From Zygnema cylindricum (taxonomy: Eukaryota; Streptophyta; Zygnematophyceae; Zygnematales; Zygnemataceae): a DNA stretch of 64,000 bases. Below the pieces are notes generated by a model. It did not search any database. It saw only the letters and a program-made list of their open reading frames with translations, and was not told the DNA's origin. Position numbers and translations under genes: made by a program. The DNA lies in contig JBBHKE010001128.1 in assembly GCA_037447655.1 (NCBI GenBank), positions 145,618 through 209,617 of the forward strand. Direction: 5' to 3'. Position 1 is the first letter of the stretch. Every line of letters starts with the position of its first letter. Shown here piece by piece: positions 1 to 10,392 of this stretch.

Positions 1-640
1 ACAGTGTAATTGTTAAACTTTCGTCATTTTTTGTTATAACCATGTTGGCTTCTTCAATCAATTTCCTTTTTATTTGTTTTTTTTTTTTTGAAACCGTTTG
101 AAACCGATTCTTCTTTATTATTATATCTCAATGTGGTTAAAATCATGATTATTGGGTATCTTAGGGTTTTTTAGTATCTGTACTCCCATCTGTTGCTTTG
201 AAACACGAGTCTTCGGTTGTACCAATATTGTTTTTTACTGCTTTCAAATTGTTAATGTGACAAAAAAACTTTTTTTGCTTGTACATTTTGGGATGGTACA
301 GCTTTTTCCCTCGCCACCCCCTAAAGTAAAGGTGTCTTAAATTTGACGACCTTCCAGTAAAAACGTGGACTTTCCAGTAAAAATGGCAACTTTTCAGTAA
401 AAACGGTGACACCTTTCAGCGAACACGGCGATATTTAGTTAAAAAATGACAACGTTTCAGTAAAATCGACGACCATGAAGTAAAAACGGCGAAGTCTTCG
501 TATGTTGGGCTTCACTGTGAAAGACAATCACCAGTTTTTCAGTTTTCAGTTTTTGTTGAGTTTACTTCCCATGTTTCGTTTGAGAGTCTTTCAAACTGAT
601 GTGAGGATGGCGGTTAGGGTTTGAGGTGAATGTAAATAAA
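1..640. other. AT-rich non-coding left margin
   Basis: No credible coding region. Between about 345 and 495 a degenerate phrase close to CAGTAAAAACGGCGAC recurs at roughly 25-30 bp spacing about six times, which looks like an old tandem repeat. The short open frames here are low-complexity and have no recognisable domain. Confidence 0.6.
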
Positions 641-689
641 GTACAGGACCTCAGATACGATGTATCTAAAAGGGCGATTTTTCTGTTAT

Positions 690-1240
690 GATTTGATTCG
701 AATTCGGTTCATATGATTTTATTTTGTCTCATATGAGATTGTTTTGGGAGTTGGTTCATATTTGATTCGTATTTGGTTTCTTTCCAGGTTATATTCGGTT
801 TATGTGATTTTTCTTTCATATTTGGTACATACTTGGTTCATATTTGTTCCTATTTGGTTCATTTTTGGTTTTTGTGGTTTTCTTTCATGCTTGGTTCATG
901 TTTGGTTTATATGATTTTGATCTTGGAGTTGGTCCTTATTTGGCTCATATTTGTTTATTTTTGGTTCACACTTGGTTCAAATTTTGTCCTATTTGGTTTA
1001 TATTTGATTTGTATTTGGTTTATATTGGTTTATATTTGGTTTATATTTGGTTTATAATTGTTTTATGATTGGTTTATATTTGGTTTATAATTGGTTTATA
1101 ATTGGTTTATGATTGGTTTATATTTGGTTATATTTGGTTCATATTGGTTCATATTTGGTGTATATTTGCTTTATATTTGGTTTATAATTGTTTTATGATG
1201 GGTTTATAATTGTTTTATGATTGGTTTTTATGATATTGGT
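690..1240. repeat. AT-rich minisatellite (TTTGGTTTATAT-like units)
   Basis: Dozens of head-to-tail variants of an 11-14 bp unit close to TATTTGGTTTATA, with TTCATA and TTATGA variants. Both open frames that cross it are simply the repeat read through. No gene signal. Confidence 0.85.
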
Positions 1241-1487
1241 ATGGGATTTGATTCGTTTTCCACATCGGAGTCGGTTGTGAGATGGACTATGGGGGATGGG
1301 ATTTGAGTTTTACACTAATTTATGAATGGGGGAAGAATTAGGGGTTGGGGCGAGAATGGAAGACGGTGACTCCAATAGGTTACCGTCGTGATTTCTTAAT
1401 TAAATTTCTTTTTTTAGGGTTTTTGTCTTTTGACCGGGGATTTGTCATATGCTTTTGTCCTTTTGATACCTCAGGCTAATTAATGTG

Positions 1488-1572
1488 AAGGGTTTTTTTT
1501 TTTTTTTTGCTGTTGCTTTTTGTTTTTATTGCTATCACTTTTTTTTTTTTTTAATTGGTGTGTTGTTTGTTT

Positions 1573-1654
<82 letters not shown>

Positions 1655-1692
1655 TTTGTTTTTTTTTTGTTTTTTTTTTTTTTTTTTTTTTT
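1488..1692. repeat. poly-T tract
   Basis: Nearly uninterrupted T, including one run of about 75 residues around 1577-1653. On the opposite strand it could be the fossil poly-A tail of a retroposed sequence, but no retrogene body is recognisable beside it. Confidence 0.9.
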
Positions 1693-1983
1693 GTATGTCA
1701 TAAACTCATTTCTGTTGAAAACCTTACATAGTATTAACAATAAATTGTCGCGAGGAATGCACCGACTACCGGGGATACCCGATATTGACCTTTGAAATCT
1801 AACGTAGCCGCCTGATTGGCTGATCCATGTGAGAATCAGTAGATTGCCCGTCATTATTAGAGTTGAACATTTTTGGGGCAGTCGAGGCTCTTTTTCTCAT
1901 AACATATTTTTCCGGTTTTTTTAGGGTTTAGAGCAAACGCTTTTGACTGCCTGAAAATTATTCAACTCTTATAACTATGGGCG

Positions 1984-2039
1984 AAGTACACCGTGTATCG
2001 CTATTAGTGTTAACACTAATAACGATTCACGGTGTACTT
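1984..2039. mobile_element. foldback element, minimal palindromic copy
   Basis: A 56-bp near-perfect palindrome: two 28-bp arms with two mismatches, meeting at GTGTTAACAC. The arms contain TACACCGTG and its complement CACGGTGTA, the same termini as the longer elements at 3389-3607 and 4717-4919. This is therefore a copy reduced to its terminal inverted repeats. A TA target duplication would fit, but TA is also part of the terminus, so that is ambiguous. Confidence 0.75.
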
Positions 2040-2726
2040 TACAAGGATGGGCACCTCAGGTTGTTTCATACCTCGGCTTTTGCTGCTTTGACATACTGCC
2101 CTTAAAAGAAGAAACCCTAAAAAATCTCTTCTTGGACAGACTCCAAACCTATTTAAATAATCCAAACCTATTTAAATAATGAACAGTCGTTGATAATCCG
2201 ACAACCAAAATATTGGATGGTGTTTGGGAGATCCCTTCAGGGCCTCGAACGCCTTTTTGTGCCTTTCCTCCATATTCTTTTCCATATCCATAAACTATTC
2301 ATTTGTTGTTTTTTGCTTCTTTGGGTGTTTTCGGTTTACCTGCCATTTTTCGTATTTTCGTTGCTTTTACTTTGCTTATCCTTTTTGCCTCTTCCCTCAA
2401 CGTAGTTTTTCAGTTTTTGCAATGCTAATTTCTTTTGTTTTCATGAACTCAGATGGTTTACCATTGCGCTTTTTAATAAAGTCATCCCTTTTTTTTTTCA
2501 TAAAAATCGATACACGGCACTATTAAAAACCTGAAAAAGCCGTAGAGCAAAAAAATCGGCCGAAATAAAAAGTATCGGTTTCTTTCAAGGACACCTTTAC
2601 CATGCGGAGCCTCAAAGTCGAAAGACTCACCTCATGCCACGGGTCAGAATCGAAAAGAGGTCGGGCTGCCCGGGAACTAAAAACATGAATAATACAAAAA
2701 CATGAATAACAAATAATCATGAATAA

Positions 2727-2876
2727 CAATTTGTGGGTGCACCAATCTTCGAAAGTGCGCGATAAAATTATGACATTGTCAATATAACACGAGGCACAAC
2801 CGACGTCCCTTAACGCGCCATCTGTCGGCCATTCAACTTGGTGGGGGGATTTTCCACACCCAAAAGGGTTATACAA
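2727..2876 (-). pseudogene. Ty3/gypsy reverse transcriptase fragment
   Basis: About 50 residues read like the RT palm: a decayed PFG..NAP..F block followed by GALRDVGCASCYIDN and VIILSRTFED. These match the MPFGL-NAP-FQR-MD-AL and CYIDDVIIFSRTFE segments of gypsy RT. The second catalytic Asp of the YIDD box is Asn here, and the block before it is scrambled. Nothing recognisable flanks it, so this is an isolated relic. Confidence 0.7.
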
Positions 2877-3388
2877 CCACTTATAGAGACTATTCTTAAC
2901 CTAAAATTACGATGGTTTTAATGGTTTCCGATGGTTTAAATTACAATGGTTTTTACGATGGTTTTAATTCAAAGGGACTCGATGAAACTAATGCCTTATT
3001 TTCAAGGGTTGATAACACCGTCACCGTAACCAGAGATAATTAAATATTTTTTATATTTCCATTGATAGTGTGGGCATTTGGTACTCAATCGTAGGCAATT
3101 ACTCAAAATAAATAACCCTAATCCCCCACATATGTTGTAAACCACGGTCTTTCCCGAATAATCTTTTCTTAGGATAGGTTTGTCGGCGATGAGAAAACCC
3201 ACAATAATTTGAGAAAACCCACAACAATTTGTTCACTATTAGCAAGACTCTTCTACTCTTTCCACTCACCTTCCTTAACCCCCTCACGGTGTGACTCGAG
3301 GGTTTTTCACTGTTTCTTCCATTCACTTTTTCACCCGATGTCAAATCCAAGCCTTTCGCACATCTCACTTTAATCATTCGCCGCAAGC

Positions 3389-3607
3389 TACACCTTGAAT
3401 CGTAATTAGCGTTAATGTTTTTTTCGTCTCTTAATAAAACCTTTCTCTGTACACGCATGTTTGATTGTGGATCTGACGTTTGCGATTGAAAGGTTATACT
3501 CTCAGCTAATGAATGGCGGTCTTAAATTGAAAACTGGACAAGTGTGTACGAAGAAAAGATGTTTTCAGTGGCGATTTTTTTTAACGCTAACTACGATTCA
3601 CGGTGCA
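3389..3607. mobile_element. foldback MITE, about 219 bp
   Basis: Left terminus TACACCTTGAATCG plus AATTAGCGTTAA; right terminus is its reverse complement with about three mismatches in 27 bp. The interior is non-coding. Same family as 1984-2039 and 4717-4919. TA termini would fit a Tc1/mariner-type MITE (inference). Confidence 0.7.
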
Positions 3608-3813
3608 CCCTCGGATGTGTGGCAGATTTGATGGTGCCAAAGGGTTAAATCGCCCTTAAGTTTCGAAATTTGACCGATTAAACCAACCGGTTAACTTTTC
3701 TATTTCGGTCGGCGCCAAATTAGCCGACTATGCAGATTTTCTGTCACCTCTCCTTCACCAATGACTACTCTTGAATTTTTAATTTGAATGGAAGAGTCAC
3801 CAAGTGCGAGTAC

Positions 3814-4332
3814 TAGTGTTGTATCGCAAAAGATTTATCGCGATAACACCGATACCAATAGTTATCGGTTATCGAACGGGCAAGGGTCCCGATTTATCGC
3901 TCCGGGACTAACAAATTTTTTATCGGCGATAAGTGGAAAAAATATAGTACGCTATGTAATAGTAGTTTATAATACAGTGCATTATATTTTTAGTGTATAA
4001 ACAATATGTAGGTAGGTTAATTCGGACCTTTCTTAGGGTGCGTCTCTATGTACTTCAAACTTAGAGATTTTTTTTTGTTTTTTAGCGCAGATCCGGCGGA
4101 CCCGGATTTCGGGTGTCCCTATGTGTACCAAACGAAGTTGTCACTTAAGGGCGTGACAATTATCGCTGATAGTTATTGGTACCGATGTTATCGCGATAAA
4201 AAACCCGATATTATCGATCTTTTATCGACGATAACACCAGTTTCGATATATCGTGCCAATAAATCGATTATCGGCAAGCCAAAAAAAGGTACATATCGAT
4301 TATCGGCAAAACCCTGCCAATACACAACACTA
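3814..4332. mobile_element. hAT-like non-autonomous DNA transposon with 8-bp TSD
   Basis: The element starts TAGTGTTG and ends CAACACTA and is flanked on both sides by the identical octamer GCGAGTAC (3806-3813 and 4333-4340). An 8-bp duplication with a short TA-starting inverted repeat is the hAT signature. The interior has no transposase but is crowded with TATCG and CGATAA words, including the palindrome TTATCGCGATAA in both halves (around 3837 and 4186), which may be subterminal transposase sites. It is inserted in old sequence next to a copia remnant. Confidence 0.85.
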
Positions 4333-4340
4333 GCGAGTAC

Positions 4341-4630
4341 ACATCCACCTGCACACTGAATTTGAGGTACACTTAGAAGATTTACGGATCCGTTTAGAAA
4401 GTATAAAAACATTCACAAGACGAACTTTTGTCAAGCGTTTTGTACCATCAAAACAATAAGTAGGTAGGTTAATTCGGACCTTTCTTACTTTGACTTGACC
4501 ACTTGCGACAGTGATTAATTTAGGGATCGTCAATTGCCGCAAGTCATTGAATAACGTCACATCGGTACAAACGTGATGAGACGCACCGGAGTCAATCACA
4601 CATTTTTTTCCGGTTTTGTCTTTTCATAAA
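4341..4630 (-). pseudogene. Ty1/copia protease fragment
   Basis: Translation begins with a retroviral-type aspartic protease core, IDSGASHHVCTDVTLFNDL, where DSGAS is the catalytic motif, followed by about 25 protease-like residues; the rest has drifted. It lies just right of the hAT-like insertion. With the Gly/Arg-rich segment at 4920-5040 it forms one old minus-strand copia fragment split by a foldback MITE. Confidence 0.65.
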
Positions 4631-4716
4631 GTGAATTAATAGATAAATTTAAACATGTGAAAATCTGGGCACCCAATCCTTCTTCTTCTTCATAATCATC
4701 ATTTCGATTTCGCATG

Positions 4717-4919
4717 TACACCTTGAATCGTTATTAGCGTATAGAAATTATTAGTGTAAAGAAAAAATTAGCGTCATTCATTCTAATTTAGTGCCAGGAG
4801 ACGTGGCAGATTATGGTCCACGTCCTTAAATAGTGTAATTTATTATATTTAAGGTATCAATGTCAAAATTTTGGGGTGCCGATATAGCGTACATAAGGCT
4901 AATAACGATTCACGGTGTA
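4717..4919. mobile_element. foldback MITE, about 203 bp
   Basis: Left end TACACCTTGAATCG then TTATTAGCG; right end GCTAATAACGATTCACGG then TGTA. The arms are inverted repeats with few mismatches. It separates protease-like and gag-like pieces of a copia fragment, so it inserted after that element arrived. Confidence 0.7.
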
Positions 4920-5040
4920 GTTTCCATGGCCTCCAAATCGGCCACAATGTCGACCACCTCCACGACCACCAAGACGTCCTCCACCTCGATCACCTAATCG
5001 GCCACCACCACGGCCACCATTATTACCGCTATTGGAATTC
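4920..5040 (-). pseudogene. Gly/Arg-rich gag-like fragment of copia remnant
   Basis: The minus strand reads as a run of GGRGGG and RLGDRGGG-like repeats (RGG box) over about 38 residues. RGG segments occur near the zinc knuckle of plant copia gag proteins, and the protease fragment 4341-4630 lies downstream on the same strand, so a joint origin is likely. No zinc knuckle is visible. On sequence alone it could be any RGG protein. Confidence 0.45.
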
Positions 5041-5060
5041 GTCTACTTCTACATTCCACA

Positions 5061-6650
5061 CTACTTTTGAACCACTATGTTTAGATAGTTGTTTCTCGAT
5101 TATTATTAAGTCCTAGAACACTAAGCCTTAAGTATAAACTTTAATTAATGTTCATGTACTTGTTGTACCTTTTCTTTTGTACATATTATTGTTTAGCGTA
5201 GAAAGATTCCCACTAATTGGAATCTTTCTAACTAGTTCTACCTACACTTTTAGATATACCTAGATGATATGATCTCCACTTATCAGAAGTTACCTAGATT
5301 AGTCGTACCTCCATTTAGTGCGCTTTACACGCTTGAGTTCATCTATAAAACTCAAGCGCCTCACTTTATTTCTTCAACTTTTTAATCAATAATGAACTCA
5401 AGTTCACGACAGTCTTTACTGTCCTTTTTTCTTTTTTTATGTACTTTGTACTTTTGTCTGTCCTTTGCTTTAAATCTTTCTTTTGTTATGGCCGCTAACT
5501 TATTAACCGCCACGTATAATATTTTTTTCCGTTGAAGAGAACAACCTTGTCGGGCATCTGCATGATTTTCTCGTCTTCCTCGTCACTCCATTAACCCTAA
5601 AAACAAAAAGTAAAAAAAAAAAAAAACAAAAAAAAAAAAATGAAAATGAAAATTAGAGTTAAAAATTACAAGAAAAAAAAACTAATAATAGAAAAAACCA
5701 TAAAAGCTCTCATTTAATCTAGAAAAAAAATAAAAAATTACATGTCTGACAAGGGGAAGGGAGGGAAAAAAATAAAACAACTGAAACTCATCGCCAACAC
5801 ATCAATTTTGCGAAACCCCACACAGAACCCTCCCCCCTCCCCCCTCTCTCCTCCCTCCTCCTCCCTCCCCCCTCCCCTCCTCCGTCCACCCTCCCTCGTA
5901 ATCTTAAATTCTGTAATGTTGTTTTCAAGAAACTCACGATAATATAGTACGGCATGGTACGGGCAAGTACAAAATTCTGTATTAAACCTCACTTTTCGTC
6001 TGATGTAACCATACCCTAAGTAATTAGGATTCACGGTGTACTGCTAGAGCGATACGCGGTGTACCTTCTGCCGTCAACGTGTGTCAATTGGCTTTCAGCG
6101 ATTGGAAGCTTCGATGCTTCTTTGACGAAGCCACGTGGCAGATGGTGGCTGAGGTCTTCCAATTCTTCCACCAATGGTTTTGAGGTTTGACTTTTTCTTT
6201 CGCACTTTTTCAAATAAAGTATGATGCGAAGGGACGCGGTCCCCATCCATGATCTACGCGGTGGTGGACCTTAGCTTGTTAGCATAGATGTGTCGGTAGA
6301 CTCCTACTTAGGGTTTATTACTTTATTTTACTACTATATTTAATACTATATTGATTATTATACGATACGTACTGTACTATATTTCGTGTCATAGCACTAT
6401 TTTGTGACGCCTCCGGCTGCAGAGATGAACGTATGAGCTCTCCTTCGTACAATTATACTTCACTCCTCTCTTCCCTTTTTACCTTCTTATCTCCGTTTTG
6501 GTTCACTGCAGTACAGTATTGTATGGACTGTACTTCCTCCTCCTCTATCTTTATCTTTACTTCTTCTTCACCTTGACTTTGTTCCTCCTCCTTCCTTCGG
6601 AATCTCTTTCATTTTCTGATTCTCTTTCTTCTTCCGTCCTCTCCTTCTGC
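5061..6650. other. non-coding region upstream of the F-box/LRR gene
   Basis: AT-rich, no gene recognised. It contains a perfect 10-bp hairpin at 5201-5228 (GAAAGATTCC and its complement), A-rich runs at 5600-5740, a pyrimidine tract at 5828-5895, and two right-hand foldback termini in tandem at about 6015-6064 (CACGGTGTAC, GCGGTGTACC). From about 6440 the sequence becomes C/T-rich up to the gene start, like a plant 5' leader. TATATTT-like words lie at 6330-6385, but I cannot assign a promoter. Confidence 0.5.
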
Positions 6651-6658
6651 TTCTAACC

Positions 6659-8681
6659 ATGGAATCCAAGGAACAAGTAGTCCATGATCCCTACCTCCTC
6701 TCTTGCATCATTTCTTTCCTTGAAGATCACTTTGACCTTCTTCATCTTTCACTAGTTTCCAAATTCCACCGACAAGTCGTACTTGATTCCGTACAGCGAA
6801 TCACATGTCGACGAATCGACAAGCTCTTGGAAATGCTTCGAGTCTTTCCGAATTTATCAACACTAAATCTCAGCCTTGGGAGGAAAACATGTAGTGATGT
6901 CGATTTTCCTTTTTTCATGTCTGAATTGTCTAAGTTGCAAATCTCGCAATTTCGACTCTTTTATTCTAATCGTGGCCCTATTATGCCGCCTATTATTGAA
7001 AGAGAGAGAAGACTCGTGGCTCCTATAGAAACTTTGTCTCAACTGAGAGTATTGGAACTCGAGTGTTGTTTTTTTGACGACCTAATTGCGAAGCAAATAG
7101 GAGAAGGTTGCAAACTCTTACAAGACATAACTTTAAAATGGACCGGGGGTTCACTCACTAATAATGGTGTGAACGATCTCCTTTTGAGTTCTTCTTTTGG
7201 ACTACTTCGGCTTTGTCTTCACTTTAATTCATGTTTTGAAGATGATACAATGCCAGTTATCATTAAATGTTCAACTTTAACATCTCTGGTCCTTGTAAAT
7301 GAAATTCAATTCGGTTCTTAAATACAAGATCTAAGCTTTCCAAACTTGAAACTGAATAGTATTCGTGAGTTACGAATCCCTTTTAAAGTTGTGTATCATT
7401 TAGATGATTTTGTCGGTTCTTTTGTTAAAGCGATTATCGAGGCAGGTTCTCCTTTAGAAATCGTGGAGCTCTATTCAAAGGGATCTAGAAATACTTTGAT
7501 GACACTTTCTAATTGCACTACTCTCCAATCACTACGACTCAAGAACTCAGAAGTGGATGATTACCATATTGGACAACTTATTTCCAAAAATCACAAACTT
7601 ATGGCTCTTGGGTTGTACAATTCACAACCTCAAGCGCACGAGGCAATGGTAGAAAAAATCTTGCTTGTTGAGGAAACTAGGAACGGAATGGACCAGAATA
7701 GTGATAATGTAAATACAGTTTTGGATTTTTTTTCAAAGAACGTTTTTGATGATTTTAGGTACCTTTTGGGATTCAACCAAAAGTACTCAATTAGAGGACA
7801 GTTCTTACAAGAAATAGAATTGACTGCTAGTTGTCCAGTGACCTCCTATGAAGGTTTGTACGAGTTGTTTTCAATTTGTACACTTCTTCAAAAAGTTTGC
7901 CTGTCGTTTCCTTTGCATTCAGAAGAAAAGAAATATCCAGATCCATCGTTAATTAGAGCTTTGGAGGCGCTATCTGGATGTCCTAATTTGGAACTTCTTT
8001 ACGCACCTTTAGGAAACAAAATTCTCCGACGAATTTTGAGTGGAGTGAAGGACTTACGAAGATTGGAAGTCAATGAGTGAGTTCCGTGACATTTTGACAC
8101 TCTGTTTTTTTGTTTAATTGAAAACACATAGATTCTTTGTATCTCATAATTGGAAGTCAACAGGTGAGTGTCATGACATTCGTTGATTCTTTGTCTTTCT
8201 GTTGAATTGTGAGGTGTTGTGGTTACTACATAGCCCGTCCTCAACATTATGTGAAAGATTTGGCAATGTCAATATGTTTCCTTTTTCTCTTCATGACAAA
8301 TGCTTTTATTCAGTCATTGTTGGTTAGACTTTTACTGTGTTTTATTTATGTTTATCTTATATTTATCCTATGTTTGTCCCTTATTTACATTTTCGTTTGT
8401 ATTGTCGCAGAGCAATAGAGGATTTCACCGATGAAGCTCTCCTTCTCTTAAAAGAAAACTCTCCTAATTTGCGACAGTTAAGTTTGATTTACGAGTGTCC
8501 AAATGATGATGGGATAACGGACAGAGGACTCGAATATCTCTCGTTTTGCTCTCAACTTCAAATGTTAGACCTTGAACCCTATAACGGCAACGGATCTGGC
8601 TTAATTCACTTGGAAAAGCGTTGTTTGTGGTTAAATGTAGAAGAAATAAAGAGGAAATATCCAAAACTTTCCGGTTGTTGA
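6659..8681 (+). CDS. F-box/LRR-like protein gene, two exons, one in-frame stop
   Basis: Exon 1 runs 6659-8076 and exon 2 8411-8681, with intron 8077-8410 (GTGAGT to TCGCAG); splicing restores the frame as VNE-AIEDFTDEA. The ATG sits in AACCATGG, a good plant context. Residues about 8-50 (LLSCIISFLEDHFDLLHLS then LVSK) look like a divergent F-box, the part that binds SKP1 in SCF ubiquitin ligases. Leucine-rich units follow to the end (LSTLNLSL, LRVLELECC, LQSLRLKNSEVDD, LRQLSLIYE, LQMLDLEP), presumably for substrate binding. The oddity is a TAA at 7319-7321 after about 220 residues, with the same frame continuing for 250 codons of LRR. No short GT-AG intron that keeps the frame removes it. The options are a recent pseudogene, a base-call error, or a truncated product. 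The family assignment is moderately sure, the function is inferred. Confidence 0.75.
8077..8410 (+). other. intron with duplicated 5' splice-site region
   Basis: The exon/intron junction sequence ATTGGAAGTCAA..GTGAGT..TGACATT at about 8062-8096 is repeated about 88 bp later at 8149-8181, with a second potential donor AGGTGAGT. Downstream words (GATTCTTTGT) are also shared. This looks like a tandem duplication across the splice junction that created an alternative donor inside the intron. Confidence 0.7.
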
Positions 8682-8689
8682 AGAATAGT

Positions 8690-8950
8690 GGTTGTCATGT
8701 GAAACTCAGTGGAAAATCCTAGCAACTTTCTCCAAATCGACAAACTTTAGACCTGTCGGTAATAGAACTTGGATGATTGGCCCCGAGGACACCAAAGCTC
8801 TTTTCAAGTTCCTTATATACATTGTCATATGAAGCTCCATATTGTACCCATATTTGATGAGTTTTCGAGTAATCGCTATTTTTCAATTTTTTTAGGGTTT
8901 TTTTTATACTAGTTTTGCCAGTTTTCTGCTTATTACGCCAAAGAATACCA
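8690..8950. other. 3' flank of the F-box/LRR gene
   Basis: AT-rich non-coding sequence after the stop codon, presumably the 3' UTR and terminator region. There is no canonical AATAAA in the first 200 bases that I can see, and no other gene. Confidence 0.4.
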
Positions 8951-9024
8951 CGAGAGGGAGAGGGAGGGGGAGAGAGGAGAGGGAGAGGGAGAGGGAGAGG
9001 GAGAGGGAGAGGGAGAGGGAGAGG
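8951..9024. repeat. (GAGAGG)n microsatellite
   Basis: A purine repeat of GAGAGG and GAGGGA units, ending abruptly at the AT-rich sequence that precedes the pyrimidine tract at 9118. Confidence 0.9.
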
Positions 9025-9117
9025 CGAATGGACACAATCAAAATGTGAAATCGATACTTTTTGATTAGTAATGACCGGTTCACCCCACTCCGTCCTAATT
9101 CTCTATTTGGCTTTCTG

Positions 9118-10392
9118 TAGTCTCTCTCTCCTCTCCTTCCCCTTTCAACAGCTGCCCTCTCGTCTCCATTCTTGGCTGCCCCCGATATCTTCTCTCTTCT
9201 CCCACCCATTCTCCTTTCCTTCCCTCCTTGTGGCTGGCTTGTTCCTCTTCGGACGTGACTAGGTCGGTCTCTCTCTCTCTCTCACACACATATCTCTCTC
9301 TCTCTTTCTCTCTCCCGTCCCTCTCTCCCTCTCTCCCCCCCCCTCCCTCCCTCTCTCTCTTGTCCTGTCCTTTCTCCCTCTTCCAGTCTTCCTCTTTCTC
9401 CCCCTTTCTCCTTCTTTTCTTCTCACTATCCCGCTCTCCCTCTCTCACTCCCACTCTCCTTCTCTCCTTCCCTCTCTCCCTTCCCCCTTCCCCCCTCCAC
9501 CCTCTTTCTCTCCCCCTTCTCCCTCCCTCTCTCCCTCTCCCTCCTTCCAGCTCTCTCTCTCTCCCTCCCTCCAGCCCTCTCCCTTTCACTCTCTCTAGAC
9601 CTCCCCCTCCCTCACTCTTCCCTCCCATCCTCCTCCCTCCTCCCTCCTTCCCTCCCTCTCTCCCTCCTCCCTTCGCCTTCCCTCCCTCCCTCCCTCCCTC
9701 CCTCACTCCCTCCCTCCTTCCCTCTTCCCTACTCCCTCCCTCCTCCCTCCTTCCATCCTCCCTCCATCCTCCCTTTGCCTTCCCTCCTCCCTCCTTCCAT
9801 CCTCCCTCCATCCTCCCTTTGCCTTCCCTCCTCCCTCCTTCCATCCTCCCTCCATCCTCCCTTTGCCTTCCCTCCTCCCTCCCTCCCTTCCTCCTTCCCT
9901 CCTTCCCTCCTCACTCCCTCACTCCCTCCTTCCCTCCTTCCCTCCTTCCCTCTTCCCTCCTCACTCCCTCACTCCCTCCTTCCCTCCTTCCCTCCCTCCC
10001 ACCCTCCCACCTCCTTCCCTTTTCCCTCCTCCCTCCTCCTTCCCTCTCTTCGCTCCTCACTCCCTCACTCCCTCCTTCCCTCCTTCCCTCCCTCCCTCCC
10101 TCCCTCCCTCCCTCCTCTCTTCGCTCCTCACTCCCTCACTCCCTCACTCCCTCCTTCCCTCCCTCCCTCCCTCCCTCCCTCTCTTCGCTCCTCACTCCCT
10201 CACTCCCTCCTTCCCTCCTTCCCTCCCTCCCTCCTTCCCTCCCTCCCTCCCTCCCTCCCTCCCTCCCTCCTCTCTTCGCTCCTCACTCCCTCACTCCCTC
10301 ACTCCCTCCTTCCCTCCTTCCCTCCCTCCCTCCCTCCCTCCCAACCTCGTCCCTCCTCCCTCCCTCCGTCCTCCCTCCCTCCTTCCTTCCCC
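9118..10392. repeat. 1.3-kb polypyrimidine (CTCC/CCTT) satellite-like tract
   Basis: Almost purely C and T on the plus strand for about 1.27 kb. It has internal order: a roughly 44-bp unit containing CCTCCATCCTCCCTTTGCC appears three times at about 9750-9870, and a longer unit starting CTTCGCTCCTCACTCCCTC recurs at least four times between about 10045 and 10300. The long Pro/Ser/Leu and Gly/Glu/Arg open frames across it are composition artefacts. Confidence 0.9.

Noticed and set aside
1480-1854. Poly-Lys / poly-Phe open frames
   Set aside because: Homopolymer T/A tract.
7295-7335. Mini-intron removing the in-frame stop of the F-box/LRR gene
   Set aside because: The possible GT-AG pairs give 34 or 41 nt, shorter than plant introns, and both would shift the frame.
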